Counted from the stretch's first letter, positions 21,933-35,413 are shown. The stretch is DNA of 64,000 bases from Strongyloides papillosus (GCA_005656395.1 SRSI01000009.1:1798001-1862000); one strand, 5' to 3'. A program made the numbers and translations. Notes: generated by a model from the letters alone, not told the origin.

Positions 21933-23942
21933 ATGGTGTTACAAATGATTGACGCTTTAATATCTAAAATTGAAGATAAATCTGTTTGTTCTGAAGACTT
22001 TAAATTATTGTTAATTCACTTTGTTGAGTTAAATATAGATATATGTTTAGATGACTTCATCAGGTTAGAACATTTCTTAATGTAGGGAAATGACTTTTTT
22101 CTTTTCAGAATTGTTAAACAAATTCATAATTTTCAAGATGATCAACCTTTAGAGGAAAAAATTTTGTTTATTAAATTGTTAGAATTTTCATTCAATTGTT
22201 TAAAAGAATCTGATGAAAGAGACATTGCTATTACTACTTTTATTGAAGAAATGAAAATTGCAACAAATTCAGAACATATACCGTATACTTTGTCAGCCTT
22301 TTATCCAAATTATCAGAGTAAAGTTTCCGTATGTCTGAATCAGATATGTGCAAATGATCCTGATACAAATGATATTTTTGACATGCAGTTATTAAAAAAA
22401 ATAGGATATGAATTGCAATTTTTGGGGTTGATAAGTCCTAGAAAAGTTGTCTCATCATTAGTCTTGAAAATGTACAATAATTATGAAGTTTCAAAACAAT
22501 GTATAATTTTGTTAAGTTTTATAAAACAAATTATTATGTCTGAATGGTTAGATAATGAGGAAGATGTTGATGATAGTGAAAATACCAAATATCCACTTAT
22601 AATTTTACAATTAAAGAGATTCTTAGTTGAATCATTTCAAAGCAAACTTTCTCCGCCAATGTTTTCTAGAGATGGTTATAATAATATTGTCAACGTTTTT
22701 TCAAAATTATCATCTTGTTATTATACGGGTAATATTGAAAATGAGCGAAAAGACCCTCTGGTCAATGTTAATTTAATTTGCAATACTGTTTTAATCCCAA
22801 TGGCTTTTACAGAATCAACTGCACAGTTAGCTTTTACAATTTTGGCAAAGTTAATTGATCTTTCAAATTTAAATTTATGTAAATTTAAGTGGCAAAATTT
22901 GTCTCCAGAAGTAGGTGATGAAAGTAAATTTAAAATTGAAGGAATGATTGCATTGGCAATCCATCATCTACCATATTTTGCCAGAAAAGAAAATAGTGAA
23001 GGTTTATTTTGTATTTTTTCAACATTACATAAAATTTCTGAAAAATTAAGTGCTGACAAATTTAGATTCTCAAAACCAATTGTCAATCATCAATTAGTTA
23101 AATTAAAATCACTAGATTGGATTTATGCTTACGTTGTTATGAGATTTTTTAAGAGTTTATGGAACATTGAAAAGTTAATCATACCTAAATGCTTTCAACA
23201 TTTCATGGATGAAGATAGTTTATTGAAATATAAATTTATTCGCCTTTCTGGAAATCAAGATTTTCTAACTTGTTTTACAGAATCACTTCTTGAAATGTTT
23301 GTGTTATCCGAATTTTGTGCTGAAGATTTTTTGGAAAATAATAATTTTAAGAAAATTTTCGACTCAGGTCTTTTACGTACTGCTTTGTCACGAGGATTAT
23401 TTTATCCATATGGGAATCATATTTTACCATCAATGACTTCCTTTAAGAACATTTTTTCTATTTTAATGCGAAAGTTCAACATAACACCGTTAAGTAGTAC
23501 TATAACTTATTATATTGACCCAACAGATGATAATTCAGTTTTAACTTTTTACAATCGAAGTATTGTTAAACAGTTAATAACATCAATTTTTTTTAATAGT
23601 TGTCAATTACCAAAATTGTTTCCTGAAAATTATAAGAATATTGACGAAAGTGTAGAAAAAGTTATAAGGTCAACTTATTTAAGTATGGTAAATGAAAATG
23701 CAATACACTTGGAAAAAAGGATTAATGATGATTTTATAGGAAAAATTGTTTCTAAAGACAGTACTGCAAAATGTTTTATAATTATGTCAAGTGAAATTAA
23801 TTTATATGTTTGTCAAATTAATTCATTACTTCAATTGGGTGTTCCTGAATCTGATTTATTATTTAAAAGTGTTACAAAAAAAGTCGTTGAAGTAAATGAT
23901 CTGATAACAAGTATTAAAGTTAATAATTCTTTTCTTGAGTAG
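21933..23942 (+). CDS. large helical protein of unknown function
   Basis: Exons 21933-22063 and 22109-23942 join to 654 aa. The sequence is rich in Leu, Ile, Phe and Lys with regular amphipathic spacing, as in alpha-helical repeat (HEAT/ARM-like) scaffolds. There is no signal peptide, membrane helix or catalytic motif I recognise. An acidic stretch (WLDNEEDVDDSEN, about 22542-22580) sits in the middle. The bidirectional promoter shared with MED27 fits a housekeeping nuclear or trafficking role, but that is only context. Length and frame are solid; function is unknown. Confidence 0.75.
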
Positions 23943-24093
23943 TATATTTTTTTCAAAGTTAATAAATTTTATCATTCATAAAGTATTTTTTAAAGATCTT
24001 TTCCCAATTATTTTATTAAAGTGTGTGGCTGCTTTTTTTTCTTTGCAGATTATTTTAAATACTTTATCCTATTTTTTTTATAAATTTACATAA

Positions 24094-26032
24094 TTAACAT
24101 TTTTTCAATGACATTCCAATAACAGCAATTTCATCATCATTAACAAGTTTACTGAATAATGATAATCGTTTTTGGTTATGATTTGGATAGCATTTTCTAT
24201 CAAAACTAAGTTGTTTCTTTAATTCTAAGTGATTTCTATTCCTTTTAATTGATGAATTAACATTTGTTGTTGCTAAATTAAATTGAACATTTTGAATTTT
24301 GTTAGTCTCATTTTTACAATTGTTATCATCATCTAAATTCTCAATCTCAAGTTTATCAGGATCCCCTTGTAAATGTTTACTCTGTTCTTTTAACATTTTT
24401 TGAATAGCTTCTTCATTATTCCAATTACTTTTTGTGTGATTATATGTTTTAGGTCCGGCTGTAGAAAACGACTTTACTCTTCCAATTTCATATCTTGAAT
24501 TATCTTTTTTTAACAATATAACTCTTCTTTTGAAACATGCCATTTGACGAAATTCAGTCATTCTAAAGTAACACATTGGTTGGCAGACAGAATGTATTCC
24601 AATCATAAGTTGTAAACCCCATCGAATTGTTGAACTTAAAGCAGATGTACTTAATTTGTTTGTTATATACAATATTGAAATCATTTGAATAGTTGAGTAA
24701 GGAATTAAAAATAAAATATCTACAAAAAGAACAGACCCAATAACAATAAGATATTTATGTCTTGACATAATATGTGACTTCCATCTTTTATATGAATTAC
24801 TTCTTATTGATACTTTTAATGGAGAAGAGCAACTTTTTCGCACAATTGATGATGTACTTGATGAGACATGAGCTCGAACAATCGAAGTTTGTGATACTCT
24901 TTTGTTTAATTGAATTTTATTAACTAATCTTTTAGATTCTTGTAAACGTGAATTGTTACCTTTAAAACTCGATGTAGAATGAAATCTACGAATTCTTCTT
25001 AAAATGATTCCATAACAAATCTAAAAATAAATTAAATATTATAGTAAATTTAACTTACTAACACAATGAATAAACATATATAACATAGAATAAATATAAT
25101 TAATGATGACATTGTTGCAGCATTTAAACTAGAATTTTCAATACGTTTCACTATTGTACTTCCATTAGCGTCTATTTCTAACCATTTAGTCCAATCTAAA
25201 TCGTCAATATCTTTATTATAATTTCCATTACCTGTCTCAGAGTAATTTCTAAAGTTTTTTTTAGGATCATTAGAATACAAATTTTCATCAACATCATCAT
25301 AAATAATATTTTCATCATATTCCGATTCTGTGCTTTGATTATTTACATATCTATTGAAATCAGAAACTTCAGTTTTGATCATAATAGATTTGCTCTCGAA
25401 TACCGTATTTAAAATAACATATCCTACACCAAATAAAATACTAATAACCCATCCTAAACCAATTAAAAATATAACAGTTCTTCTTGAAAAGTATCTTCGA
25501 TAATGTAAAGGAAATTTTATGACAATAAATTCATTAGTTGTAAAGATTAATAAATTGAAAATTGTTAACAAATTACATGAACGAAGTATCAATGTTGCAT
25601 ATTGGGTTTTCTGGATAAAAAATTATAATTAGGATATGCTTAACTTACACTTAATAATCCTTGTCGTCCACTCATAGTTAAACCAAGACTTGTTAATAGA
25701 TTCGGTAATCCGTTTATAATTAAACATATTCCTCTTACAACATCTACAATTGAACAATGAAGTACGAGAACATAAAATATGTTTGATAACATTCTCTTTC
25801 GATTAGCTAATAAAGCATAAATAACAAAGAAATTTAGAAATAATCCAATAATACCAAGAATATCACAAATAATAGCAAAAAATAAACTCCAACTGTCTAC
25901 CGAAACTTTAAACTCAATATTTGAATTTATTTGAATATTAGAAAAAATATTTTTTGACGAATTTATAGAATCTAATCGAGTATTTTGTAGAAATGCCGTT
26001 TCATTCATCATATCAATAAAAGAGTAATTCAC
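24094..26032 (-). CDS. rhodopsin-type orphan GPCR
   Basis: Exons 26032-25649, 25610-25059 and 25020-24094 join in frame to 620 aa. An N-glycosylation-rich N terminus precedes TM1 (FFAIICDILGIIGLFLNFFV) with the usual Asn. TM2 and its LVLHCSIVD block follow. Exon 2 opens in TM3, which ends NEFIVIKFPLHYRRYF, so the DRY motif is replaced by NEF. The second extracellular loop is very long and acidic (about 25150-25400). TM5 spans the exon 2/3 junction. The third loop is long, basic and Ser-rich. TM7 ends CQPMCYFRM, where NPxxY is expected. The tail is about 130 residues. It is probably a peptide or amine receptor of a nematode-expanded group; the ligand is unknown. Confidence 0.78.
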
Positions 26033-26820
26033 AAAATGTTTAATAGTTATAAATCAAATCCTCCAAATGAAAAGACATGTGGAGTGTGTTTGATAATGTC
26101 TTAATAAAATATTTCAAATTTTAAACAAGATTTTAGTAATACATAATTCAAAAAAGAAATTTTTTTTAAATTTTCTGTAAATTTTTCTATTACTTACTCA
26201 AACTGATAATCTTCTTATTTTTCATGATATCTTGTTAGTTTGAGCGTATTAATTTAATTTACCATATTATATTACTTCTTTAAAATATTACTTTAACTTT
26301 GTTATGATAATGGCAAAATTTACCATAGGACAAAAATGAAATAATTTATTGTGATAGGAAATTATTTTTAAGATATATGCTTTTAAAACTAATCAAATCA
26401 ATATTTGATGCATCAATTTAATGTTAAAAAATTAGTGCAACTCGAAAGGAGTGATCTAATATATAGATTTTATAATTATACATTTTAAAAAATAATTTTA
26501 AACAAATATTTTTTGGAAAAATATTTATAATTAATATATGAATTATGCTGAATAGTTTACATTATAATCTAATGTTTGATTACAGTTATTATGATACAAA
26601 AATTTCGCATGGTGTATAATCATATTACAAATTACAATATGACTATACTCAATTATCATAAGAACATTACAATAAATATAATCTAAAATATGAATTGAAA
26701 AATTTAAACAAAAATATATTTTTACAAAAATAAGTCAGTATTAATCATTTTTCAATCTATACAAATGTTAAACAACTACAAATAATCATTTTTAACTTGA
26801 TAAAAGTAAAAATAATAACC
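26033..26820. other. upstream region of two divergent genes
   Basis: AT-rich region of 788 bases between the GPCR start (minus) and the Cys-cluster membrane protein (plus). No open frame, hairpin or repeat stood out. Confidence 0.4.
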
Positions 26821-27408
26821 ATGATTTTTGCTGAAAAAGAACCAGGAAAACCTTTAAACGGTAGTTATACTTTTGCTGTACTTGTCATAGTAATTTTCGC
26901 AAATTTACTACTATTTATTGTAATTAGGACTTTATTAAATCTTGAAAATGATATGGATCAACCCTACATCGATGGTAATATACTTTTTTTTATTTAAAAG
27001 TTTTTGACATTTTTAGAACCATTTCGAACATACCTTCAATATTTTCTTCTTTACTTTTCATTATCATTTTGTTTTGGTTGTTGGTGCTGTTGTTGTGGAG
27101 GTGGCTTATTCTTAACGTAAGTTTGTAAAAAAATATATTAATAAATTTAATTTATCTTATTTATTAGAAGTCTAAAGAAAATTAAATTTTGTCATGTTAA
27201 ACAAAACGATGCTTTAGATTTTGCTGCAATTCAAAGACTTTATAATCGGATAAAACATGTCAAACCAAATACTGATTTTGTTAAGAAGTTTAGGAGAAAA
27301 AATGAAGATGATAGTAGCAGTGAAGATAATGAAACTGATTTAAATGTTGCGTCGTTAGAAGAAGTTGTTGTTGATGGTAAAAAACAAAATAAAATTTTGA
27401 CAAAATAA
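26821..27408 (+). CDS. small membrane protein with a Cys cluster
   Basis: Exons 26821-26974, 27017-27116 and 27168-27408 join in frame to 164 aa. TM1 (about residues 18-42, YTFAVLVIVIFANLLLFIVI) is followed by a short acidic loop and a second hydrophobic segment (YFLLYFSLSFCFGC) that ends in CWCCCCGGG. The C-terminal 80 residues are cytosolic-looking: basic, then acidic and Ser-rich, ending ILTK. The Cys run just after a membrane helix is the typical context for S-palmitoylation. A two-TM hairpin with both ends in the cytosol is the simplest topology. I recognise no family. Confidence 0.6.
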
Positions 27409-30158
27409 GGATTGTCAGATATATAATTCAAAAAGTTGCATTAAATAATTTGGCTTTTGAAAAAATATACATAGTACCATGACACAGTTTATCAACATGT
27501 TGATGAAACATTTAAATCATAAAAATATATTCTAATACTATCAATATTTCTGTAAAAATTTTGAATTAAAATTATTTCATTATTCTTCAGAAATATTATA
27601 ACAATAAAATAACGTAAACAAACTATTTGATTGATTTTTACCCTTTAAAAAAGTATATGGTTTATGTTAAAACTCTTTACTATATATATTTTATTAAGAA
27701 ATTTTATTTTCAAACAATTTTCTATAACAAAAATAAATAATAATTTTCAATACTTTTTTTTGTTGGTAGGTTCCAGTCTTCAAAACAACAATATTATGTA
27801 TTCCTTAAAACATTTATATATCGTTTTTCGACTAAAAAATATAATCCTTAAAAAGTTAATATAGAAAAGGGTTCATGCAGGTTTTCAAGCATTTTGTAAT
27901 GTTTTTTTTCTTCGATTTCTCAAATGCACATACAGCATATTAAATCTATTTTTTCAAATATTAATTTCCTCTAATATACTTACAATTTATTTTTTTCAAA
28001 AAAATTGTTATAGAAATAGTCATATTTTTGTCAACAGTAAAAAATAATGCATAAAATACATTTTTGCAATTTTGTGGTTAACATTTTTTGTTGTTTATTT
28101 TGTTATAAAAATTTTTATCCTATTTAGCGAAAAATATCTATTATAATGAAAAAATATTTTTGTTATAGTTGGGAAAATTTTTTACATTTTTTGTTATATA
28201 TTTAAGATTGCCATGGAACATCAAGTAACTTTTAAATATTCTATTGTTATGAATAATAATTGATTATTTAGAAGACAATGGCTTATGATATATAAATATT
28301 TTTCAATACAACAATATAATTTTAAAATATCATAGAAATAATAAAAAAAAATTTTAATATGTTATTTATTTTATGTTGTTTTTAATTTTTCTTTTTTGCC
28401 ATAGTATAATATGAATGTATGTCAGTGTAAATTACAATTACATGAGTAATACCTGTTTGATGAGTAAGGTTATGAATAATAAGTAAATATCTTTATCGAA
28501 AGTCGTTTATTACATATATGTTAGTGTACATATATTATATTTAATAATAATGATAATGATATAGTTAAATCTTATTATTTATACCATTCATGCAAATAAT
28601 AGTGTTTATACGCCTAAGATATATTATTAAAAAGAATTTTTGTAAATTTATTTAATTAATGATTGGGTTTAGAAAATTTTATTCGCTATAAATAAATTTA
28701 GTATTACTTTATATCAATATTCATCTAAATAAACTATATATTAAATATCTTGATATTCTTTTTACCAATACCTTTTCCCACCTCAGAATGTCAACAAAAA
28801 TTATCGGCTACAAATAGAGTATAAAATCACTCTCATTTCCGTTAATATATTTCTGTTTAAGGTTGTCAGAATATAACTTATATATTTCACTCAAAATCTA
28901 ACTTTGATCTATTATTTATACACTATTTCGATATCTTACCCCTATATTATATTTAAAACATTATGTATATATGTGTCTATTTATTATTTAGGTTTTGTCC
29001 CATCATCATCTAATAATATGAAATGAAATTTCTTATTGTTAATATTGTAATAAAATATAATAAATATATATGGAATATATTATATAAAAATTATTAGATA
29101 ATTTTTTTAAATATTGCTTATTAAAATATATTATTTAGGAAAATTTTTTAATGACTATCGATCATCTTTATATTTAGTAGCGTTTTTACTTTGGTTATTT
29201 TAAAATATGTGAACACTTATTGTAAAGTAATTTATGATACTCTGAATTTAGTTATTAATCATAATTAATATGTTTATATATATTTTTTTGAAACAAAAGA
29301 AGACATTGAAATGACAAGTATTTTTTCTTCTTTAAAAATGTATTAGATTATTATTTTATGTCTCTAGTGAGTAACTAATAAGATAGAATATTATCATTTA
29401 TTGTGCTATTTTTTTGTCTTCTTAAAAAAAAACATTTCTTTTGTTTGCCTATTTAATTTATAACTAACAGCCTTTAAAATCCTTTCATTTTTACATATCT
29501 TCTATTTATTTTAGCATATCAGATATCAAAAATTATATAATATAAAAGAAATAAATACTTCTATCCTATTGTTTATAATGATAAATTTTCTTCTTACTCA
29601 AAAACTTAACATTTTATGTAAAATGTATTTAGTTATAGAAGTTTTAAATAAACTTTTAAATGTATCATTCAACTTCTTTATATGTGTGTTTTGTAACAAT
29701 AAAAATATATAATAAAGTGTAGTTAATGTACAATAACCAATTAAAAGATTCCTTAAATTTATATTCATTCATTTTGTTCACTTTGAGAATGTTGATCACT
29801 ATAAATATTTTCTATCAATATATTTTAATACAAAGTGAATTAATTTATCTTTTATATTGATTAAGTGTATTTTTGAATCATTTCATCAAGATATAGATAA
29901 ATCATCTAAATTTATTTAATAATTTTATTGTCTAAAATTTCATATAGAGTACTGAAAAAAACGTGTAGATTTTCTACATTAAATGTTTGAATTACTTTAA
30001 TACTTTTATATAATATTAATGTGTCTAATTCATATCGTTAATAAAATCGTAAAAATGTTTTTATAGTAATAAATTCAAACTTTAGGAACAAAAAAATAAT
30101 ATTCGAAAATTAAACTATATATTTAAGTATAAAATTTTTATAAAATCTTTCTGTGATA
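27409..30158. other. 2.75 kb non-coding stretch
   Basis: One of the longest gene-free stretches. It is AT-rich with many T and A runs. The few open readings (for example at about 27664-27864) have AT-driven Leu/Ile/Lys/Asn composition and no motif. It precedes the VAB-9/TMEM47-like gene and may hold its enhancers. Confidence 0.45.
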
Positions 30159-30806
30159 ATGGTTGCTCAAACTACAACAATAGAGACGGTTACGGTTATT
30201 AGACCTTTAAAGGTAATTTCACTAAATAAATTCCCAGTAATTTTGTTGTTTTTTTAGATTACAGCTTTACTATGTTTGATCATTTCCTTAGGACTTATGA
30301 TTGCAGCTTTATCAACTAATAATTGGCTAAGAACAGGCTCTTATCACACAGGACTTTTTAATGAATGTACAGATTCCGGAGGTTTAGATAGTTTAGTAAA
30401 ACCAATAAATGGATCACCATTACCAGGACAATGTCAAAAAACAAAAGATTATGCATATGTGAAAGCCGTTATATCTCTATTAATTATTTCCTGCATTGTC
30501 ATATTATTCGCTTCTATTTCAAATATATTAGGTTTAAAATCAGATGATCACCATAGGAAATATTTATATCATAAAGTTGCCACTGGTCTAACTTTTCTTG
30601 CCGTATTATGTGATATATTATCATTGATAATATTTCCAGCTTGCTTTTATAATATCATGTCAATGCTTCAAATACGGCATTGGGAACTAGATTATAGTTA
30701 TGCCATTGCATGGGGTGCCTTTTCATTTGCTTTTACAGCTTTATTGTTGAAAATCTGCGATAAAGAACATGAGGAAGTTTATTATAAAGAAAAAAACCGT
30801 TTATAA
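30159..30806 (+). CDS. vab-9: claudin-like tetraspan protein (VAB-9/TMEM47-like)
   Basis: Exons 30159-30212 and 30258-30806 join to 200 aa with four membrane helices in claudin/PMP22 topology. After TM1 the first loop holds NW...GLF...C...GQC, a variant of the claudin signature W-GLW-C-C. TM2, TM3 (VATGLTFLAVLCDILSLIIF) and TM4 (YAIAWGAFSFAFTALLL) follow, then a cytosolic end CDKEHEEVYYKEKNRL. The N terminus IETVTVIRPLK and the C-terminal WGAF/DKE block fit the TMEM47/VAB-9 branch better than ordinary claudins. VAB-9 sits at epithelial adherens junctions and shapes the actin of the epidermis. Subfamily assignment moderate. Confidence 0.72.
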
Positions 30807-31197
30807 CCCACCAGAACTTGCATAGAGGAATTTCCATGCCAATTATAAATAATCAGTTTATTCTATACTGATGTTTAAATATAATTTCCAAACTAATTGA
30901 AATCATTTGTGATATTTCGAAATATATTGTTTTATTGTAAATATCTTAATTTTTATAATACGTTAATAATAAATAATAATTTTATTTTGGTTAAATTAAA
31001 CAAATCTTATTTGTATTGGCTTTTTTTAAATAAATTTATCTTGTTAAAACAAAATTTAAGATAGAAAAAAATAAAACTTTTTAAATTACCAAATAAATAT
31101 CTTACTTGTTCATAAATTGGCTTTTCAAAGTGTTTCCCATCAAATTAAAGTTAAATAAAAATTTAGCTTCATTTTATTATAAGTTTTGAATAAAGAC
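30807..31197. other. gap between two convergent genes
   Basis: Holds the 3' ends of the VAB-9-like gene (plus) and the M13 gene (minus). AT-rich; several AATAAA-like poly(A) candidates; no coding content. Confidence 0.4.
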
Positions 31198-33807
31198 TTA
31201 AAAAATAAAGCAATTTTTATTGGAAATTACTTCTTCTGTGCAATTGAATAATCTTGAAAAAACATCCATTTCATTAAGTGAATAAAACATACTTTGTTCG
31301 TGAATTATATTTTCCATAATATTTGATGGATTTTTTTTATAGCACATAAATGTTGATGATTGTAATAATGCTAATTCATAGAAAGAATATTCACTAAATC
31401 CAGGAATATTTGAGTTTCTTTCGTTCTCATTAATAAATCCATTTTTGGCCATATAATTCATTATCGTCTGTAATGAATCTGTATTTTGTAATGTATATGT
31501 TCCTATTTTTGGTGCTGAACTTCCAAAGCTACTTATACTAGATTTTGAAACAAGGCAATTAAAGAATTCTTCCTTATAACTAGCTTCATATATTGAATTC
31601 CAAACAATTTCGGATAATTTTTGAATGTACAAAAAACCAAGACTTGATATCGTAATCCAATTGTCATTGTAATTTCCATCTAAAAGTGGTAATTTTAAAA
31701 TTGCTAATGGTATAAAAATTGTATTTTCATGTTCATCATAAATAATTTCTGGATATAATGGTTTCCAATGTCCATTGTTTCTTGTATCTATTGTTGTTCC
31801 AATATTTAAAATTCGATAATCTCGTTGACGTTTTAAAATTCTCAACATTGTACTAAAGTAGTCTGATGAATTAAGATGTACTTTTGAATAGATATCATCA
31901 ATAGTATTTAGACTTTTCAATTGAGGTGGTACACCAACTTCAATATTCATATTTCTTATTTTTTTATGTAACTCTGAAGGAAAACTAGTATGAGTATCTA
32001 TGTAGAAATTACGTAATTTTAACAAAATGTTTTTAATTTTGTTCTCAACACCAGCGCTAATTCCATATTTATTATTGTATATTGCTACAGTAGTTTCAAT
32101 ATTTTGTATATCATCAATACATTTTTCCCAACTGTCATTTTGAAGATCAGGGGAACTTGTATATTTCGCAAGATTTATAGTAGAAACCATAGTTAGATAA
32201 TTAGCAATTGTTTGTGGTTTATATGTTTTTAAAAATAAATTCAAATGCTTGAAATATTCAATATTATTTACTAATATACGATTTGTACCATTCCATGTAT
32301 TAGTATTACTGATATCTGAATCTAAAAATGTCATTACATCAAAACTTCCTAGTTCCCTATTTAAATCATCTATAGTTAAAACTTTAAAATTTGAATTATA
32401 ACTATTCATTGTTGTTGTAAAATTTTCAAGCTTTACTGTAAATTTTGCTACTTCTTCAATTTCTTTATCATTATATTTACTAATGTTTAAGATATTTGTT
32501 ACGTATTCTTTGTATAGATTTTTTACAGCAAAAATTAGAAGATTTTGACGAAATTCAAAATTATCAAATTCAGTTGATTCCAGTTGTCTTCTATATGGAT
32601 CCAAGAAATTTGTTAAGTCTGGGGGAGAAAAAGAAAGTATAACTTTTCCATCATAATCAGGATCAATATCTTCATTGTAATAAATAATATTTAAATCTTT
32701 TGCATAGAATCCAAATAAACCTATACTTGTTTCTAACGAATAGTTTGATGCATTAAATGTGATACATTCATTTAAAATTGGCCCACATGGTAGTGTTTTT
32801 AATAATTCTTTCAATGGCTCCATTCCTTGATATCTCCTTAGATTACTATTCATACACCCATCATATAATGTCTTAGATACTTTAAAAGATATAGAATCAT
32901 TTATATCACTAGTCAAGTCATTCAAAATATTCAAAATATCACTATAAATTATTTTTATTGTTTCAATAAAATATTGTGGTTTACTAGAGAATTTTGTTAT
33001 GTAGTCTGAATATTTATCGTCATATTTCCATTCCTGAACATTTTCACAAATTACATTATATGGATTCTTACAAATATCATCATTTTTATTTATGTATTCA
33101 CTTAATCTGCTAGCTAAAAATGTTATGAAAATATTTAATTAAAACAAATGAGCGTTACGGTCAATCAAAAGTAAAACTATTTTAAAGATAATATCAATAA
33201 AAGAGTTAATGCTAAGTAAATAAATTGATGAGATTAATAATATTAAAAAGTTAGTAAGACAAGTCAAGTGGGGATTTTTGGTAAGTGATATAAAACATTG
33301 ATACTACTGTATATAAATAATAAATAAAAACCAACCTGATGATATACACGCCTTACTTGTGCAAAACAATTTAGAAAGAGGAGTAATTATTCCTAATGAT
33401 ATACTCAATCCAATAACTGACAACAATAATAAAATAAAAATTATTGTACATAATCCACATTTATATTTATTTAAAAAAATGAGTAATGGATTACTTTTGT
33501 GATTAATTCCAAAAATGTTTCTAAAATTATTTGGCAAAGATATTGTTGAATTTATATTACTATTATTTGTTTCTGAATCATTAATAGTTGTCGTTGATGG
33601 AGTAGAGTGATGCTTTAATATGCCTGTTAAATTATTCTTTTTATTAATATCTACTTCATCAGATTCCATAATAGTTACACTTCGTGGTCTCGTAAAAGAA
33701 AATCCATCTGGAGAAGTACATTGGCTCCTATTATATGGTTCGTTTTCTAATATAATTACATGACATTCGTTATCATTACTAAATACAGGAGATGGCAAAT
33801 TAGACAT
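31198..33807 (-). CDS. M13 (neprilysin-family) pseudo-peptidase
   Basis: Exons 33807-33336 and 33113-31198 join to 795 aa over a 222-base intron. It is a type II membrane protein: about 118 cytosolic residues, one TM (about 119-142), then the M13 ectodomain opening CTSKACISSASRLSEYIN, as neprilysins do after the membrane. The block ENTIFIPLAILKLPLL matches the M13 segment before the zinc site. Where GHExTH is expected the sequence reads IQKLSE (31609-31626), so both zinc His and the catalytic Glu are gone. The downstream ExxxD motif is not recognisable. The fold is M13, but metallopeptidase activity is very unlikely. Nematodes have many M13 genes, some apparently inactive; a binding or decoy role is inferred. 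Confidence 0.78.
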
Positions 33808-34353
33808 AGTAATAATATAGATATTATATATTTATTTTTTATAAATATTATATCAAATTTTAAATAAAAACATAGATCGTTTATAAATTTATTTTATAAT
33901 TAAATGAAAGATTTTATTTTGTCTTTCAAGAAACATTAAATTAATAACGAAATATTTTCTTTAAACACAGTATCATTACATAAGTATGTATTTTAGGTAA
34001 CTCTTTAGAAATACTTAATCTGGGGTTTGTAATGGGAGGAATTTTTATATTCATTCTCTTGTACTTACACTTCTAATTCTTTTTCTTTTTGGTGTGGAGA
34101 TTCTTGTAAGTTTTAAAATTATATGGTATATAATATCGAATAATATCTATTATATCAAAATTTTTATTTACTCTATATAATTAAAAGTAATTGAAAATAA
34201 ACAAGTCAAAATTAAGAATCTTAACTTGATTAATAATTTTCCATCTTAAAAGCTAGTTTTTAACTCTCGTGTCCTGAAAGGATCACTATTCTTTAAAAAA
34301 TTGGAAAAATGATTTTTTTCTTGTAAAATATAAAAGAATTTACTTTTTATGAA
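33808..34353. promoter_or_regulatory. upstream region of two divergent genes
   Basis: 546 bases between the M13 start (minus) and the methyltransferase (plus). A short open reading at about 34030-34073 (MGGIFIFILLYLHF) has no supporting exons. I see no clear motif. Confidence 0.4.
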
Positions 34354-35170
34354 ATGAATAAGATAGTAAAAAAGTTATTTACACCATATATTAATGATAT
34401 TGCATCTGAGGTATTTATTTTATTCTCCTTATTATAATTTTATTTAGATAGCTTTTCCTACAAAATCATTTTCAGCAGATGTTATAAGAAAAATAGTTTC
34501 TATTAAAAGTAAACCTTTAAATAAAACAGCAATAGATCAGTTTTCACCACAGGATGGAGATAATTACTTGGAATTAGGATTTGGTAGAGGTGATGGATTA
34601 AAATTGTTTTATGAATTATTAAGATCAAAAGAAATAGACGCGAAATTATTCGGAATTGAAGGATCAACACATGCATTAGATAAAGCATTTCATAGATTTG
34701 CTCTAGAAATTTCTGAAGATAAAATAGTGTTAGAAAAGTCTTATAAATTAGGATTACTCCCATTTCCAAATGATTTTTTTAATGGAATTTATCATGTCGA
34801 TGTTTTTTACTACTGGTCTACATTACAAATGCCCAAAATTGAAAGAGAACTTTATAGGATTTTAAAACCAAATTGTCAATTAGTTTGTACCATGGATTTA
34901 AATAGACTAAGAATGTGGGAAAAATGGAATTTAATATCATCAAATGATTATGATATAATGAGGTATGTTGAATTCCTTGAACCATGTGGATTTGAAGATG
35001 TTAAAATAAAATATATTAATGTTGATAAAAATAGAGAAATCCAACTTATTACTGCAAGGAAACCAGAACAAAATGAAGACTATAATGATCCTGATAAAAA
35101 GTTTAAAGAACTAGAAGAAGATATTAAATATCACATGTTTGCAGAAAAATTTCTAAATAAGGATGATTAG
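34354..35170 (+). CDS. SAM-dependent class I methyltransferase
   Basis: Exons 34354-34410 and 34448-35170 join to 259 aa. The SAM-binding motif I is YLELGFGRGDGLKLF (about residues 61-75), with an acidic strand-2 end at FGIEGS. LPFPNDFFNGIYHVDVFYYW fits motif IV of the UbiE/Methyltransf_11 group, and LYRILKPNCQLVCTM is the usual motif after it. No targeting peptide is obvious, though the N terminus is basic. The substrate is unknown. The next gene, mitochondrial methionyl-tRNA synthetase, starts 243 bases downstream in the same direction. Confidence 0.78.
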
Positions 35171-35413
35171 AAATGATTATAGAAGGGAAATTTTTTTTGA
35201 ACATCTTACATATAGAAATATATTTTTATTTAGAATCAACTAATAAAGTGATAGCTTTATATTTTAATTTATTATTAAAATTGATCATACATTTTAACAA
35301 ATAGTTTTATTTTATTTATTTTTAAAATAAAAAATCTCACAATATACTAACAACATGAGACGTATTTCGTTAAATATCTTAAAATAATAACATAATATAA
35401 TTTTTATTTAAGA

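Noticed and set aside
27664..27864. 66-codon plus-strand open frame in the 2.75 kb gap
   Set aside because: Composition is purely AT-driven (Leu, Ile, Lys, Asn, Phe); no splice context, motif or signal.
34030..34090. Short membrane-like reading (MGGIFIFILLYLHF)
   Set aside because: Only 14 codons from the ATG, no in-frame partner exon found, and AT-rich DNA often encodes hydrophobic runs.
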